DNA from: DATJLY01 sp035532935
GTDB taxonomy: Bacteria; Pseudomonadota; Alphaproteobacteria; ATCC43930; CGMCC-115725
DNA length: 64,000 bases
NCBI GenBank assembly: GCA_035532935.1
Contig: DATKQE010000010.1
Coordinates: 17,164-81,163, forward strand
Reading direction: 5' to 3'
Notes under the pieces: model-generated
Database searches by the model: none
Told to the model about the DNA's origin: nothing
Seen by the model: only the letters and a program-made list of their open reading frames with translations
Shown: positions 22,773 to 31,475 of the stretch, in pieces
Layout: the number at the start of each line of letters is the position of its first letter
Numbering within the stretch: the stretch's first letter is position 1
Translations under genes and position numbers: made by a program

Positions 22773-23948
22773 ATGACCGAGATCGTCATCGCCGCCGCAG
22801 CGCGCACGCCGATCGGCGCCTTCAACGGCAGTCTCAGCACGGTGCCTGCGCATTACCTGGGCCAAGTCGCGATCGCCGAGGCGATGGCGCGCGCAGGCGT
22901 CGTGCCCGGCGACGTGAGCGAGGTCATCCTCGGTCAGATTCTTGCGGCCGGCGAGGGCCAGAATCCGGCGCGCCAGGCCGCCGTCGGCGCCGGCATCCCC
23001 TACGAGGTAACCGCCTATGGCGTGAATCAGCTCTGCGGCTCGGGCCTGCGCACCGTCGCGCTGGGCTATCAGGCGATCCGACTGGGCGAGAGCGCCATCG
23101 TCGTCGCGGGCGGCCAGGAGAGCATGAGCCAGGCGCCGCACTGCATGCATCTGCGCAACGGTGTCAAGATGGGGGACGCCGAATTCGTCGACACGATGAT
23201 CAAGGACGGGTTGTGGGATGCCTTCAACGGCTATCACATGGGCAACACGGCTGAGAACGTGGCGCAGCGCTGGCAGATCACGCGCGAGCAGCAGGATGCT
23301 CTCGCCGCGCGCTCGCAGGCGCGGGCCGAGGCCGCGCAGAAGGCGGGCCGCTTCAAGGACGAGATCGTGGCCGTCAAGATCGCCTCCCGCCGCGGCGAGA
23401 CCATCGTCGATACCGACGAATATCCCAAGCACGGCACCACCGTCGAGACGCTGGCGAAGTTGCGCCCCGCCTTCGACAAGAACGGCACCGTGACCGCGGG
23501 CAATGCGTCGGGCATCAATGACGGCGCGGCCGCGGTGGTGCTGATGACGGCGGCGGAAGCGGCGCGGCGCGGGATTCAGCCGCTCGCGCGCATCGTCTCG
23601 TGGGCGACGGCGGGCGTCGATCCCGCGATCATGGGCACGGGGCCGATCCCGGCGAGCCGTGCCGCGCTGAAGCGTGCGGGCTGGAAGGCCGACGACCTCG
23701 ACCTGATCGAGGCCAACGAGGCCTTTGCGGCGCAGGCCTGCGCGGTCAACAAGGAACTGGGGTTCGATTCCGACAAGGTGAACGTGAACGGCGGTGCGAT
23801 CGCGCTCGGCCACCCGATCGGCGCTTCGGGGGCGCGCGTCCTGGTGACGCTGCTGCACGAGATGGCGCGGCGCAATGCCAAGAAGGGCCTCGCCACGTTG
23901 TGCATCGGCGGCGGCATGGGCATTGCGATGTGCGTCGCCCGCGACTGA
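22773..23948 (+). CDS. phaA: Acetyl-CoA C-acetyltransferase
   Basis: A 391-residue biosynthetic thiolase that condenses two acetyl-CoA into acetoacetyl-CoA. All active-site elements are present: the acyl-accepting Cys in VNQLCGSGLRTV (about residue 88), NEAFAAQA, the His in ALGHPIGASGAR, and the second Cys in LCIGGGMGIA. The ATG at 22773 is preceded by GAGGG. It lies between phaC and phaB on the plus strand, the classical PHB order. The product feeds PhaB 29 bases downstream. Confidence 0.95.
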   Translation: MTEIVIAAAARTPIGAFNGSLSTVPAHYLGQVAIAEAMARAGVVPGDVSEVILGQILAAGEGQNPARQAAVGAGIPYEVTAYGVNQLCGSGLRTVALGYQAIRLGESAIVVAGGQESMSQAPHCMHLRNGVKMGDAEFVDTMIKDGLWDAFNGYHMGNTAENVAQRWQITREQQDALAARSQARAEAAQKAGRFKDEIVAVKIASRRGETIVDTDEYPKHGTTVETLAKLRPAFDKNGTVTAGNASGINDGAAAVVLMTAAEAARRGIQPLARIVSWATAGVDPAIMGTGPIPASRAALKRAGWKADDLDLIEANEAFAAQACAVNKELGFDSDKVNVNGGAIALGHPIGASGARVLVTLLHEMARRNAKKGLATLCIGGGMGIAMCVARD

Positions 23949-23977
23949 ACGCGGGTACGCGACGGGAGGAGCGGACT

Positions 23978-24700
23978 ATGGCCAGAACGGCGATCGTCAC
24001 GGGCGGAACGCGCGGCATCGGCCGCGCGATCTCGGTGGCCCTCAAGGATGCGGGCTATCGCGTCGCCGCCAATTATGGAAGCGACCAGGAAGCGGCGGCG
24101 CGCTTCACCGCGGAAACCGGCATCCCGGCCTATCGCTTCGACGTCGCGGATTACGAGGCATGCGCGGTGGCGGTGAAGAAGATCGCGGCCGAGATCGCGC
24201 CCATCGAGGTGCTGGTGAACAATGCCGGCATCACCCGGGACGCGGTGCTGCACCGCATGACGCCGGAGCAGTGGGGCGCGGTTATCGCCACCGATCTCAC
24301 CTCCTGCTTCAACATGTGCCGCGTCGTGATCGATGGCATGCGCGAGCGCGGCTTCGGTCGCATCGTCAATATCGGCTCGATCAACGGCCAGGCCGGACAG
24401 TACGGGCAGGTGAATTACGCCGCGGCGAAGTCGGGCATTCACGGCTTCACCAAGGCGCTCGCCCAGGAGGGTGCGGCGCGCGGCATCACCGTCAACGCGA
24501 TCGCGCCGGGCTATATCGATACCGACATGGTGCGTGCGGTGCCGGCCAACGTGCTCGAGAAGATCGTCGCGCGTATTCCGGTGGGCCGCCTCGGCCATGC
24601 CGACGAGATCGCCCGCGGCGTGCTGTTCCTGGTCGCCGACGAGGGCGGGTTCGTCACCGGCTCGACCCTGTCGATCAACGGCGGCCAGCACATGTATTGA
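23978..24700 (+). CDS. phaB: Acetoacetyl-CoA reductase
   Basis: A 240-residue classical SDR that reduces acetoacetyl-CoA to (R)-3-hydroxybutyryl-CoA with NADPH. It shows VTGGTRGIGRAIS for cofactor binding, VNNAGITRDAVLHRM, the Ser in NIGSINGQAGQYGQ, and the intact YAAAK catalytic motif. The C-terminus has NAIAPGYIDTDMV and the end NGGQHMY. GGGAGGA lies upstream of the ATG. It completes the PHB route with phaA and phaC and is the last gene of that unit. Confidence 0.95.
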   Translation: MARTAIVTGGTRGIGRAISVALKDAGYRVAANYGSDQEAAARFTAETGIPAYRFDVADYEACAVAVKKIAAEIAPIEVLVNNAGITRDAVLHRMTPEQWGAVIATDLTSCFNMCRVVIDGMRERGFGRIVNIGSINGQAGQYGQVNYAAAKSGIHGFTKALAQEGAARGITVNAIAPGYIDTDMVRAVPANVLEKIVARIPVGRLGHADEIARGVLFLVADEGGFVTGSTLSINGGQHMY

Positions 24701-24702
24701 TG

Positions 24703-24716
24703 CCGGCGCTCGCCGG
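24703..24716. terminator. GC-rich inverted repeat between convergent phaB and GST genes
   Basis: CCGGCG (24703-24708) and CGCCGG (24711-24716) are perfect arms with a 2-base gap, so the real loop would be four bases. It is centred in the 24-base gap between two converging stop codons. No T-run follows on either side, so termination is only a suggestion. Confidence 0.3.
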
Positions 24717-24724
24717 GGATGCAC

Positions 24725-25351
24725 CTAGGCCTGCGGCATCGTGAGCTGCATCGATCTGCGGTCGGCGAACGCCCCGTACCAGTTGGCGAGGCGGCGCCAG
24801 CGGCTCTGCCAATTCTCGCTGCGGTAGCGGAAGTCGAGATAGCCGAGCGCGCAGCCGATGGTGATCTGACCAATATTCGGCACGCCGCTCTCGGCGGGAC
24901 CGAGCGTCCCGTCCTCGACCTCGAGCTCGAGCGCCGCCAGCGCGCCGCGCACCTTGCGCAACTGCGCGTCGATCCAGTCCGGCCACTGGTTCTGCGGCGG
25001 CCGTACCGACTCGTAGCGGCCGAGGATCGCCGCCTCGAGGATGCCGTCCCCCAGGGCCTGCTGCCGGAGTGCGATCCAACGCAGTGTTCCGGGGTCGGGG
25101 AAAAGCCTCGGTCCCGTGTGCAGCGTGTCGAGATACTCGCAGATGACCGGCGAATCGTAGAGCACGAGCCCGTCATCGGTGGTGAGCGACGGCACCTTCA
25201 CGAGCGGATTCTCCCGTGCGACCTCCTCGTTGGGGGTGGTCGGGGCGACTGTCGTCTGCACACGCTCGATGCGCTCGGCGAGACCGGTCTCGATCGCCGC
25301 CACCATAACCTTGCGCACGAAGGGCGAAGTCGGCGAATAGCGGAGTCTCAT
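24725..25351 (-). CDS. Glutathione S-transferase family protein
   Basis: A 208-residue cytosolic GST. The N-terminal thioredoxin-like domain has YSPTSPFVRKVMVAAIE, the cis-Pro segment NPLVKVPSL and the glutathione-contacting LYDSPVICEYLD. The C-terminal half is helical with TIGCALGYLDFRY. A Ser in SPTSPF is the likely catalytic position. The role could be detoxification or a glutathione-dependent step in catabolism. AGGAGG is placed well before ATG 25351. It is convergent with phaB and divergent from the methyltransferase at 25499. Confidence 0.9.
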   Translation of the reverse strand: MRLRYSPTSPFVRKVMVAAIETGLAERIERVQTTVAPTTPNEEVARENPLVKVPSLTTDDGLVLYDSPVICEYLDTLHTGPRLFPDPGTLRWIALRQQALGDGILEAAILGRYESVRPPQNQWPDWIDAQLRKVRGALAALELEVEDGTLGPAESGVPNIGQITIGCALGYLDFRYRSENWQSRWRRLANWYGAFADRRSMQLTMPQA

Positions 25352-25482
25352 GAGGTCGTCCTCCTGCTGGTGGCGGCGGTGGTCGTCGGTCCGACCGTGT
25401 CCTGGCGCGGGCGGCGGTCATGCCGGCTCGACCCATGTGCTGCTCGCGTGCGAGCCTAAACCTAAATCGGCCGTCCGTCCCA

Positions 25483-25491
25483 TGCTACACT
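25483..25491 (+). promoter_or_regulatory. Extended -10 box placed for a leaderless methyltransferase transcript
   Basis: TGC followed by TACACT (25486-25491) makes an extended -10 element ending seven bases before the ATG at 25499. The expected first base is therefore at the start codon, and no ribosome-binding site is present. A -35 box is not convincing. Confidence 0.4.
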
Positions 25492-25498
25492 GCATTCG

Positions 25499-26239
25499 AT
25501 GAATGCCGATGTCGTCGATCTCCGCAGCTTCTATGCCACCCCGCTCGGCGAGGTGGCCCGCCGCATGATCAGCCGTCGCATGCGCCTGGTCTGGCCCGAC
25601 GCCGCAGGGATGCGCGTGCTGGGCCTTGGCTATGCCACGCCCTATCTGCGGCCCTTTGTCGGCGATGCCGAGCGCGTCATGGCGATCATGCCGGCGACCC
25701 AGGGCGCGATGCCCTGGCCGCGCGAGGGGCCGTGCCGCGTCGCGCTGGCCGAGGAAGGCGAACTGCCGCTCTCCGACTATTCGATCGATCGCGTCCTGCT
25801 CGTGCACTCCATCGAGTTCAGCGAGCAATTGCGGCTGCTCCTCAAGGAGGCATGGCGCGTCCTTGCCGCCGGCGGCAGGCTCCTGGCGGTCGTGCCCAAC
25901 CGGCGCGGCATCTGGGCGCGCATCGACCGCACGCCCTTCGGCCAAGGCCATCCCTACACGCCGGGGCAGCTTGCGCGCCTGTTGCGCGACGAGGGCTTCA
26001 CACCCGACCGCACTACCGCGGCGCTGTTCGTGCCGCCAACGGGCTCGCGCATGCTGCTGCGCTCGGCGGCGGCGTTCGAGCGTATCGGCGAGCGCTGGTT
26101 CACCACCTTCGCCGGCGTCGCCATGGTCGAGGCGACGAAGCAGATCTACGCGCCCGTGCCGCAGCAGCAGCGCCGCCTGCGGCCGCGCCCGGTCTACATC
26201 CCGATCGGCCACGGCACGCCGAGCCCGGCCGGTCGCTGA
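25499..26239 (+). CDS. SAM-dependent methyltransferase-like protein
   Basis: A 246-residue protein of the class I methyltransferase fold with a weakened motif I: RVLGLGYATPYLRPF instead of a DxGxGxG loop. The later elements are clear: DYSIDRVLLVHSIEF, the post-IV EAWRVLAAGGRLLAVVPN, and GRGHPYTPGQLARLL-like sequence near 155-170. The C-terminal tail is basic and proline-rich. Its substrate is unknown. It is convergent with metW, 10 bases apart, and may be leaderless (see 25483). Confidence 0.78.
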   Translation: MNADVVDLRSFYATPLGEVARRMISRRMRLVWPDAAGMRVLGLGYATPYLRPFVGDAERVMAIMPATQGAMPWPREGPCRVALAEEGELPLSDYSIDRVLLVHSIEFSEQLRLLLKEAWRVLAAGGRLLAVVPNRRGIWARIDRTPFGQGHPYTPGQLARLLRDEGFTPDRTTAALFVPPTGSRMLLRSAAAFERIGERWFTTFAGVAMVEATKQIYAPVPQQQRRLRPRPVYIPIGHGTPSPAGR

Positions 26240-26249
26240 GCCGGGCGGC

Positions 26250-26897
26250 TCACCCCCGCGACAAAAGAAACAGGCCTTGCTCGGCGAGGAGATTGGCGAG
26301 CGCGCTGCGCGGGTCGAGGCGGAACGGCCGGCCCCAGCGGTCGAGCGTGACGCTGCGCTCGATGCGGACGCCGTCCTCGGCGCACAGTGCGAGGAAGTCG
26401 CGGATGGTGCAGAGATGGATGTTCGGCGTGTCGTACCAGGGCGCGGCCAGAAGATGGGTCATCGGCATGCGGCCGCGCAAGGCGAGATCGAGCCGGATGC
26501 GCCAATGACCGAAATTGGGAAACGACACGATGGCGAACCGGCCGATCCGCACCAGGTTGCGCACCACGCGGCGCGGGCTGCGCGTCGCCGGCAGCGTCTG
26601 GCTCAGTACGGCATAATCGAAGGCGTCCGAGGGGTAGGCGTCGAGGTCGTTGTCGGCATCGCCCTGGATCGCCGACAGCCCGTGGCGCACGCAGGCATTG
26701 ACGCCCGACTGCGACAGTTCCATGCCGCGGCCGTCGACATCCTTGTGGTGGACGAGATAGGAGAGCAGTTCGCCGTCGCCGCAGCCGACGTCGAGGACGC
26801 GCGATCCGGGCTCGATCATGCTGGCGACGAGCCGCAGGTCCTCGCGCAGCGCGGCCGGCGCCGCGGGCCGTACGGCGACGCTCGCATCCGGACTCAT
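26250..26897 (-). CDS. metW: Methionine biosynthesis protein MetW
   Basis: A 215-residue protein with a SAM-methyltransferase fold: RVLDVGCGDGELLSYL, GRGMELSQSGVNACV, DYAVLSQTLPATRSP and FPNFGHWRIRLDL. MetW associates with MetX in homoserine acylation in many proteobacteria. Its ATG overlaps the metX stop by four bases (ATGA), the conserved metX-metW arrangement. It is the second and last gene of this unit and is convergent with the methyltransferase at 25499. Confidence 0.93.
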   Translation of the reverse strand: MSPDASVAVRPAAPAALREDLRLVASMIEPGSRVLDVGCGDGELLSYLVHHKDVDGRGMELSQSGVNACVRHGLSAIQGDADNDLDAYPSDAFDYAVLSQTLPATRSPRRVVRNLVRIGRFAIVSFPNFGHWRIRLDLALRGRMPMTHLLAAPWYDTPNIHLCTIRDFLALCAEDGVRIERSVTLDRWGRPFRLDPRSALANLLAEQGLFLLSRG

Positions 26898-28057
26898 GCG
26901 AGACCGCGATGCTCGGCACAGCCGTCGAGAAAGCCGCGCAGCGTCGCGAAGAATTCGGGCTCCTCGAGCAGGAAGGCATCGTGGCCCTTGTCGGTCTCGA
27001 CCTCGACGAAGCTGACATTGGCGGCGATGGCGTTGAGCGCGTGCACGATGGCGCGGCTCTCGCTCGTCGGATAGAGCCAGTCGCTGGTGAAGGAGATGAG
27101 GCAGAATCGCGTGCGCGTGCCGCGGAAGGCGTTGGCCAGCACGCCGCCATGCTCCGCGGCGAGATCGAAATAATCGCAGGCGCGGGTGATGTAGAGATAG
27201 GAGTTGGCATCGAACCGCTCGACGAAGCTGATGCCCTGGTGGCGGAGATAGTTCTCGACCTGGAAATCGGCATCGAAGCCATAGGTGACCGCGCGGCGGT
27301 TCTGCAGGTTGCGGCCGAACTTGCGGTGCAGCGCCGGCTCGGAAAGATAGGTGATGTGGGCTGCCATTCGCGCCACGGCGAGCCCGCGCTCCGGCCGCCG
27401 GCCCAGTTCGAGATAATTGCCGCCGCACCAGTTGGGATCGGCCATGATCGCCTGGCGTCCGACCTCGTGGAAGGCGATATTCTGCGCCGAATGCCGCGCC
27501 GCCGTGGCGATCGGCACCGCCGCGAACACGCGCTCGGGATAAGACGCCGCCCATTGCAGCACCTGCATCCCGCCCATCGAGCCGCCGGTGACGCAGAACA
27601 GCGTCTCGATGCCGAGATGGTCGAGCACCTCGCGCTGCGCCCGCACCATGTCGGCGATGGTGATGACCGGGAACTGCAGGCCCCAGGGCTTGCCGGTCGC
27701 GGGATTGGTCTCCATCGGCCCGCTCGACCCCATGCAGCCGCCGAGCACGTTGACGCAGATGAGGAAGTAGCGATCGGTGTCGAGCACCTTGCCGGGCCCC
27801 GCCAGCGTGTCCCACCAGCCCGGCTTGCCGGTCATGGGATGCGGCTCGGCGACGTACTGGTCGCCGGTCAGCGCGTGGCAGATGAGGATGGCGTTGGTGC
27901 GCGCCGCATTGAGCCGGCCATAGGTCTGATAGGCGATGGTGTAGGGGCCGAGGCTCGCGCCGCAGTCGAGCGCCAACGGCTCGGCGACGTTGAGACGGAA
28001 GCCGGGGCGGTCGGCCTCGAGCATCATCCGTGTCGGCGAGGAGGCGGTCAGGTTCAT
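26894..28057 (-). CDS. metX: Homoserine O-acyltransferase
   Basis: A 387-residue alpha/beta hydrolase-fold enzyme that acylates homoserine in the first step to methionine. Family marks are NAILICHALTGDQYV, NVLGGCMGSSGP, the nucleophile elbow VTGGSMGGMQVLQW, WYPTSES-like SDWLYPTSES, and the DKGHDAFLLEEPEF segment with the catalytic His. Whether acetyl-CoA or succinyl-CoA is used cannot be told reliably from sequence alone. The start is ATG 28057. A predicted promoter lies 54-83 bases upstream. It is divergent from the chorismate mutase gene. Confidence 0.94.
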   Translation of the reverse strand: MNLTASSPTRMMLEADRPGFRLNVAEPLALDCGASLGPYTIAYQTYGRLNAARTNAILICHALTGDQYVAEPHPMTGKPGWWDTLAGPGKVLDTDRYFLICVNVLGGCMGSSGPMETNPATGKPWGLQFPVITIADMVRAQREVLDHLGIETLFCVTGGSMGGMQVLQWAASYPERVFAAVPIATAARHSAQNIAFHEVGRQAIMADPNWCGGNYLELGRRPERGLAVARMAAHITYLSEPALHRKFGRNLQNRRAVTYGFDADFQVENYLRHQGISFVERFDANSYLYITRACDYFDLAAEHGGVLANAFRGTRTRFCLISFTSDWLYPTSESRAIVHALNAIAANVSFVEVETDKGHDAFLLEEPEFFATLRGFLDGCAEHRGLA

Positions 28058-28110
28058 GCTGCTCTTGTCGTGAAGGGCGAAGGCCACGCCGTCCGGCGCG
28101 AGCGAAGGGA

Positions 28111-28140
28111 TAGGTAGGTATCGCGCCCGATCCCTGTCAA
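28111..28140 (-). promoter_or_regulatory. Predicted promoter of metXW
   Basis: On the minus strand TTGACA (28140-28135), a perfect -35 box, is followed after 18 bases by TACCTA (28116-28111). The implied leader of about 45 bases shows no riboswitch pattern I can recognise. Confidence 0.5.
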
Positions 28141-28261
28141 CGCTTTCTTCATACGGCGCCTTAAGCAATGCCGTGCCGGGGATGGGGCGGAAACCCGCCA
28201 AATCACTCTTTGCTTTCGCCGCCCGGCCGAATTAGCTTCGAGCGCGGATGCGGGAACCCCG

Positions 28262-29125
28262 ATGGCCAAGGACGATACCACCACTGCTGCGCTGGCGGCG
28301 CTGCGCCGCCGCATCGATGAGGTCGACGACGGCCTGCACGATCTCCTGATCCGCCGCACCGAACTGGTGGAGGAGGTCGGGCGCGTCAAGCATCACGACG
28401 ATGTCGCGGCGTTCCGCCCCGGGCGCGAGGCACAGGTGCTGCGTCGGCTCGTGTCGCGTCACCGCGGTCGTTTCCCGCGCGGCGCCGTGGTGCGGATCTG
28501 GCGCGAGATCATCGCCGGCGCCGTGGCGATGCAAGCCGAGATTTCGGTCGCGGTCTGCGCCGGTTGCTGGGACCTGGCGCGCGATCATTTCGGCAGCCAG
28601 ATGCCGCTGTTGGCGGTGCCTTCGTCGGAAGAGGCGGCCAACGCCGTGGCCGAGGGGCGGGCGACCCTCGGGGTCCTGCCGCTCGCCGAGGAGGATGTGC
28701 CGGAACCGTGGTGGCTCAAGCTCGGCGCGCTCGCCGAGCGCGGCCCGTCCGTCGTCGCGCGGCTGCCGTTCGGCGCGCTTGGCAATGCCACCGGAGCCTA
28801 TGACGATGCCTTCGTCATCGCGGCGATGACACCGGAACCGAGCGGCGATGACTGCACGCTGCTCGCGATCGAAGCCGCGGTGCCGGGCACCGCCGCCCTC
28901 ACCGACGCGTTCCTCGACGCGCGTCTTGACGTCAATCCGATCGCCCGCAGGGCGCGCGACGGCCGCGACGCGCATCTCGTCGAGGTCGAGGCCTTGGTCG
29001 AGCCCGGGGACGGCCGGCTGGCGCGGGCCCTCGATGCGCTGGGCGATGGCGCCCGGGTCGCCTGGCTCGGTCTTTATGCGCGGCCCCTGCCCGACGCCGT
29101 GATGGGCGGGGTGGCCCCGGCCTAG
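28262..29125 (+). CDS. Chorismate mutase with a C-terminal prephenate-dehydratase-like domain
   Basis: A 287-residue protein. Residues 9-95 form the AroQ-type helical chorismate mutase domain: LRRRIDEVDDGLHDLLIRR, VGRVKHHDD and FRPGREAQVLRRL. The basic residues and the Glu/Gln positions of the active site are present. The rest (about 100-285) looks like a reduced periplasmic-binding-like or prephenate-dehydratase-like fold without the TRF catalytic motif, so dehydratase activity is doubtful. It converts chorismate to prephenate, the substrate for TyrA encoded two genes downstream. hisC follows 3 bases after its stop. Confidence 0.85.
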   Translation: MAKDDTTTAALAALRRRIDEVDDGLHDLLIRRTELVEEVGRVKHHDDVAAFRPGREAQVLRRLVSRHRGRFPRGAVVRIWREIIAGAVAMQAEISVAVCAGCWDLARDHFGSQMPLLAVPSSEEAANAVAEGRATLGVLPLAEEDVPEPWWLKLGALAERGPSVVARLPFGALGNATGAYDDAFVIAAMTPEPSGDDCTLLAIEAAVPGTAALTDAFLDARLDVNPIARRARDGRDAHLVEVEALVEPGDGRLARALDALGDGARVAWLGLYARPLPDAVMGGVAPA

Positions 29126-29128
29126 GCC

Positions 29129-30223
29129 ATGACCGCCGATCCGCGCCCGCGTCCGGGCATTCTCGATATCGCCCCCTATGTCGGCGGCGAGGCCAAGATC
29201 GAGGGCGTCGCCCGCGTCATTCGCCTCGCCTCGAACGAGAGCGCGCTCGGCCCCAGCCCGCGCGCGATGGCGGCCTACAAGGCGCTGGCCGGCGACATGT
29301 TCCGCTATCCCGACGGCCATTCGACCGAACTGCGCGCGGTGCTGGCCCGCCATCACGGGCTCGATCCTGCCCGCATCGTCTGCGGCGCGGGCTCGGACGA
29401 GCTGATCAGCCTGCTGATCCGGTGCTATGCCGGTCCCGGCGACGAGGTGCTCTACAGCCGCCACGGGTTTCTCATGTATCCGATCGGGGCGCAGGCGGTC
29501 GGCGCCACGCCGGTAGCCGCGCCCGAGACCGATCTCACCTTCGACGTCGACGCGGTGCTGGCGCGGGTGACGCCGCGCACGCGGCTCGTCTTCATTGCCA
29601 ACCCCAACAATCCCACCGGCACCTATGTTTCGCGCCAGGAAATGCGCCGCCTCCATGCCGGGCTGCCACCATCGGTGGTGCTGGTCATCGACGCCGCCTA
29701 TGCCGAGTTCGTACAGCGCAACGACTTCGAGCCCGGGATCGAGCTGGTCGATGCCGCCCGGAACGTGGTGATGACGCGCACTTTTTCGAAGATCTACGCG
29801 CTCGCCGGCCTGCGGCTCGGCTGGGCCTATGGCCCGCCGCAGATCGTCGATGTGCTCGATCGCGTGCGCGGGCCGTTCAACGTCTCGTCGGCGGCACAGC
29901 AGGCGGGCATCGCCGCGGTCGAGGACGTGGCGGCGCTCGACCGCGCGCGCGAGCACAATGACATCTGGCGGCCCTGGCTCGAGCGCGAATTGCGCGGCCT
30001 CGGCCTCACGCTGAGCCCGAGCGTCGCCAATTTCGTGCTCGTGCATTTTTCCCCGGGCCGGCGCGATGCCGCGGCGGCGTTCGAATTCCTGCGCGGGCGC
30101 GGAATCCTCACCCGCCGGGTTGGGGGCTACGGCCTGCCCGAGCATCTGCGCATCACCATCGGCACCGAGGACGAGATGCGCGCCGTCGCCGCGGCGGTCG
30201 CGGCTTTCGTGGGTGGCGCATGA
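29129..30223 (+). CDS. hisC: Histidinol-phosphate aminotransferase (also likely aromatic aminotransferase)
   Basis: A 364-residue fold-type I PLP enzyme. It shows RLASNESALGPSPRA, ANPNNPTGTYV, VIDAAYAEFV and the PLP-binding Lys in TRTFSKIYALAGLRLGW. The chorismate mutase before it and the TyrA after it point to transamination of prephenate or aromatic 2-oxo acids, in addition to or instead of histidinol phosphate. The start of tyrA overlaps its stop by four bases (ATGA). Confidence 0.93.
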   Translation: MTADPRPRPGILDIAPYVGGEAKIEGVARVIRLASNESALGPSPRAMAAYKALAGDMFRYPDGHSTELRAVLARHHGLDPARIVCGAGSDELISLLIRCYAGPGDEVLYSRHGFLMYPIGAQAVGATPVAAPETDLTFDVDAVLARVTPRTRLVFIANPNNPTGTYVSRQEMRRLHAGLPPSVVLVIDAAYAEFVQRNDFEPGIELVDAARNVVMTRTFSKIYALAGLRLGWAYGPPQIVDVLDRVRGPFNVSSAAQQAGIAAVEDVAALDRAREHNDIWRPWLERELRGLGLTLSPSVANFVLVHFSPGRRDAAAAFEFLRGRGILTRRVGGYGLPEHLRITIGTEDEMRAVAAAVAAFVGGA

Positions 30224-31104
30224 GCGAGCCGCTTTTCGCGCGCGCCGCGCTCATCGGCATCGGCCTCATCGGTTCCTCGCTGGCCCGCGTGCTGCGGCGC
30301 GACGGGCTGGCGGGCGAGATCGTCGTGGCGACGCGCCGGGCCGAGACGCTCGAGACCGCGCGCTCGCTCGGGCTCGCCGATGCCTATACGCTCGATCCCG
30401 CCGACGCGGCGCGCGGCGCCGATCTCGTCGTCATCGCGGTGCCGCATTCCGCCTATGCCGAGACCGGCCAGCGCATCGCATCGGTGCTCGCGCCGGGCGC
30501 CATTCTCACCGATGTGGGCTCGGTCAAGGGGGCGGCGGTGAACGATTTGCAGCCGTTCGTGCCGCCGGGCGTGCATCTCATCCCCGGCCATCCCGTGGCC
30601 GGCACCGAGTTCTCGGGTCCGGCGGCGGGCTTCGCCGAGATGTTCGACGGCCGCTGGTGCATTCTCACGCCGCTCCCCGGCACCGATCCGGCGGCGCTCG
30701 AGCGGCTGACGCGGATGTGGCGCAGCGCCGGCATGAAGATCGTGATCATGGACCCCCAGCATCACGACATGGTGCTGGCCATCACCTCGCATCTGCCGCA
30801 TCTCATCGCCTATACCATCGTCGGCACCGCAACCGATCTCGAGGACACCCTCAAATCCGAGGTGATCAAGTTCTCGGCGGGCGGCTTCCGCGACTTCACC
30901 CGCATCGCCGCCTCGGACCCGGTGATGTGGCGCGATGTCTTCCTCAGCAATCGCGACGCCGTGCTCGAGATGCTGCAGCGCTTCACCGAGGACCTGACCG
31001 CGCTGCAGCGCGCGATCCGCTGGGGCGAGGGCGACAAGCTCGAGGAGCTGTTCACCCGCACCCGCGCGATCCGCCGTTCCATCATCGAGGCGAACCAGGC
31101 ATGA
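30220..31104 (+). CDS. tyrA: Prephenate/arogenate dehydrogenase
   Basis: A 294-residue TyrA-type enzyme for tyrosine synthesis. The N-terminal NAD(P) domain has IGIGLIGSSLARVL. The prephenate-binding features are TDVGSVKGAA, IPGHPVAGTEFSG and DPQHHDMVLAITSHLPHL, where His is catalytic. The C-terminal helical domain includes GGFRDFTRIAASDP. No regulatory ACT domain is fused, so feedback control would have to come from elsewhere. It is coupled to hisC upstream and to the small monooxygenase-like gene downstream by ATGA overlaps. Confidence 0.94.
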   Translation: MSEPLFARAALIGIGLIGSSLARVLRRDGLAGEIVVATRRAETLETARSLGLADAYTLDPADAARGADLVVIAVPHSAYAETGQRIASVLAPGAILTDVGSVKGAAVNDLQPFVPPGVHLIPGHPVAGTEFSGPAAGFAEMFDGRWCILTPLPGTDPAALERLTRMWRSAGMKIVIMDPQHHDMVLAITSHLPHLIAYTIVGTATDLEDTLKSEVIKFSAGGFRDFTRIAASDPVMWRDVFLSNRDAVLEMLQRFTEDLTALQRAIRWGEGDKLEELFTRTRAIRRSIIEANQA

Positions 31105-31475
31105 CGGGGGCGCCGATGTATGCCGTGATCTTCGAAGTAGAGCCCCGGCCGGGGCGGGAGCAGGACTACATCGATCACGCCGCCGCGCTGCGCAGCGAGG
31201 TCGAGGCGATCGACGGCTTCATCTCGGTGGAGCGGTTCGAGAGCCTGACAAAGAAGGGCCGCCTGGTGTCGATCTCGTTCTGGCGCGATGCCGACGCCGT
31301 GCGCCGCTGGCGCGAGCATGCGCGCCATCGTGCGGTGCAGCTTGCTGGCCGCGGCGCCATCTTCGCCGACTACCGCATCACCGTGGCCGCAGTCGAACGG
31401 CAATACGGCATGTTCGACCGCGAAGCGGCGCCGCAGGAGATGCCGCCGGCGCCGGCCGATCTCACTGCCAGGTGA
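31101..31475 (+). CDS. Antibiotic biosynthesis monooxygenase (ABM) domain protein
   Basis: A 124-residue protein with a single ABM dimeric ferredoxin-like domain: YAVIFEVEPRPGREQDY, IDGFISVERFESL, LVSISFWRDADAVRRWREH and HRAVQLAGR. Such proteins act as small heme- or quinone-linked monooxygenases or as dimeric binding proteins. Its ATG overlaps the tyrA stop (ATGA), so it is the fourth gene of the aromatic amino acid operon. A link to aromatic metabolism is possible but unproven. Its 3' end overlaps the DUF2125 gene on the other strand by 14 bases. Confidence 0.85.
   Translation: MTGAPMYAVIFEVEPRPGREQDYIDHAAALRSEVEAIDGFISVERFESLTKKGRLVSISFWRDADAVRRWREHARHRAVQLAGRGAIFADYRITVAAVERQYGMFDREAAPQEMPPAPADLTAR

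Noticed and set aside
28058..28110. Possible SAM-II riboswitch in the metX leader
   Set aside because: The leader between the predicted start and the ATG lacks the conserved GCTAAA-type element and pseudoknot pairing of SAM-II, so I see only a short untranslated region.
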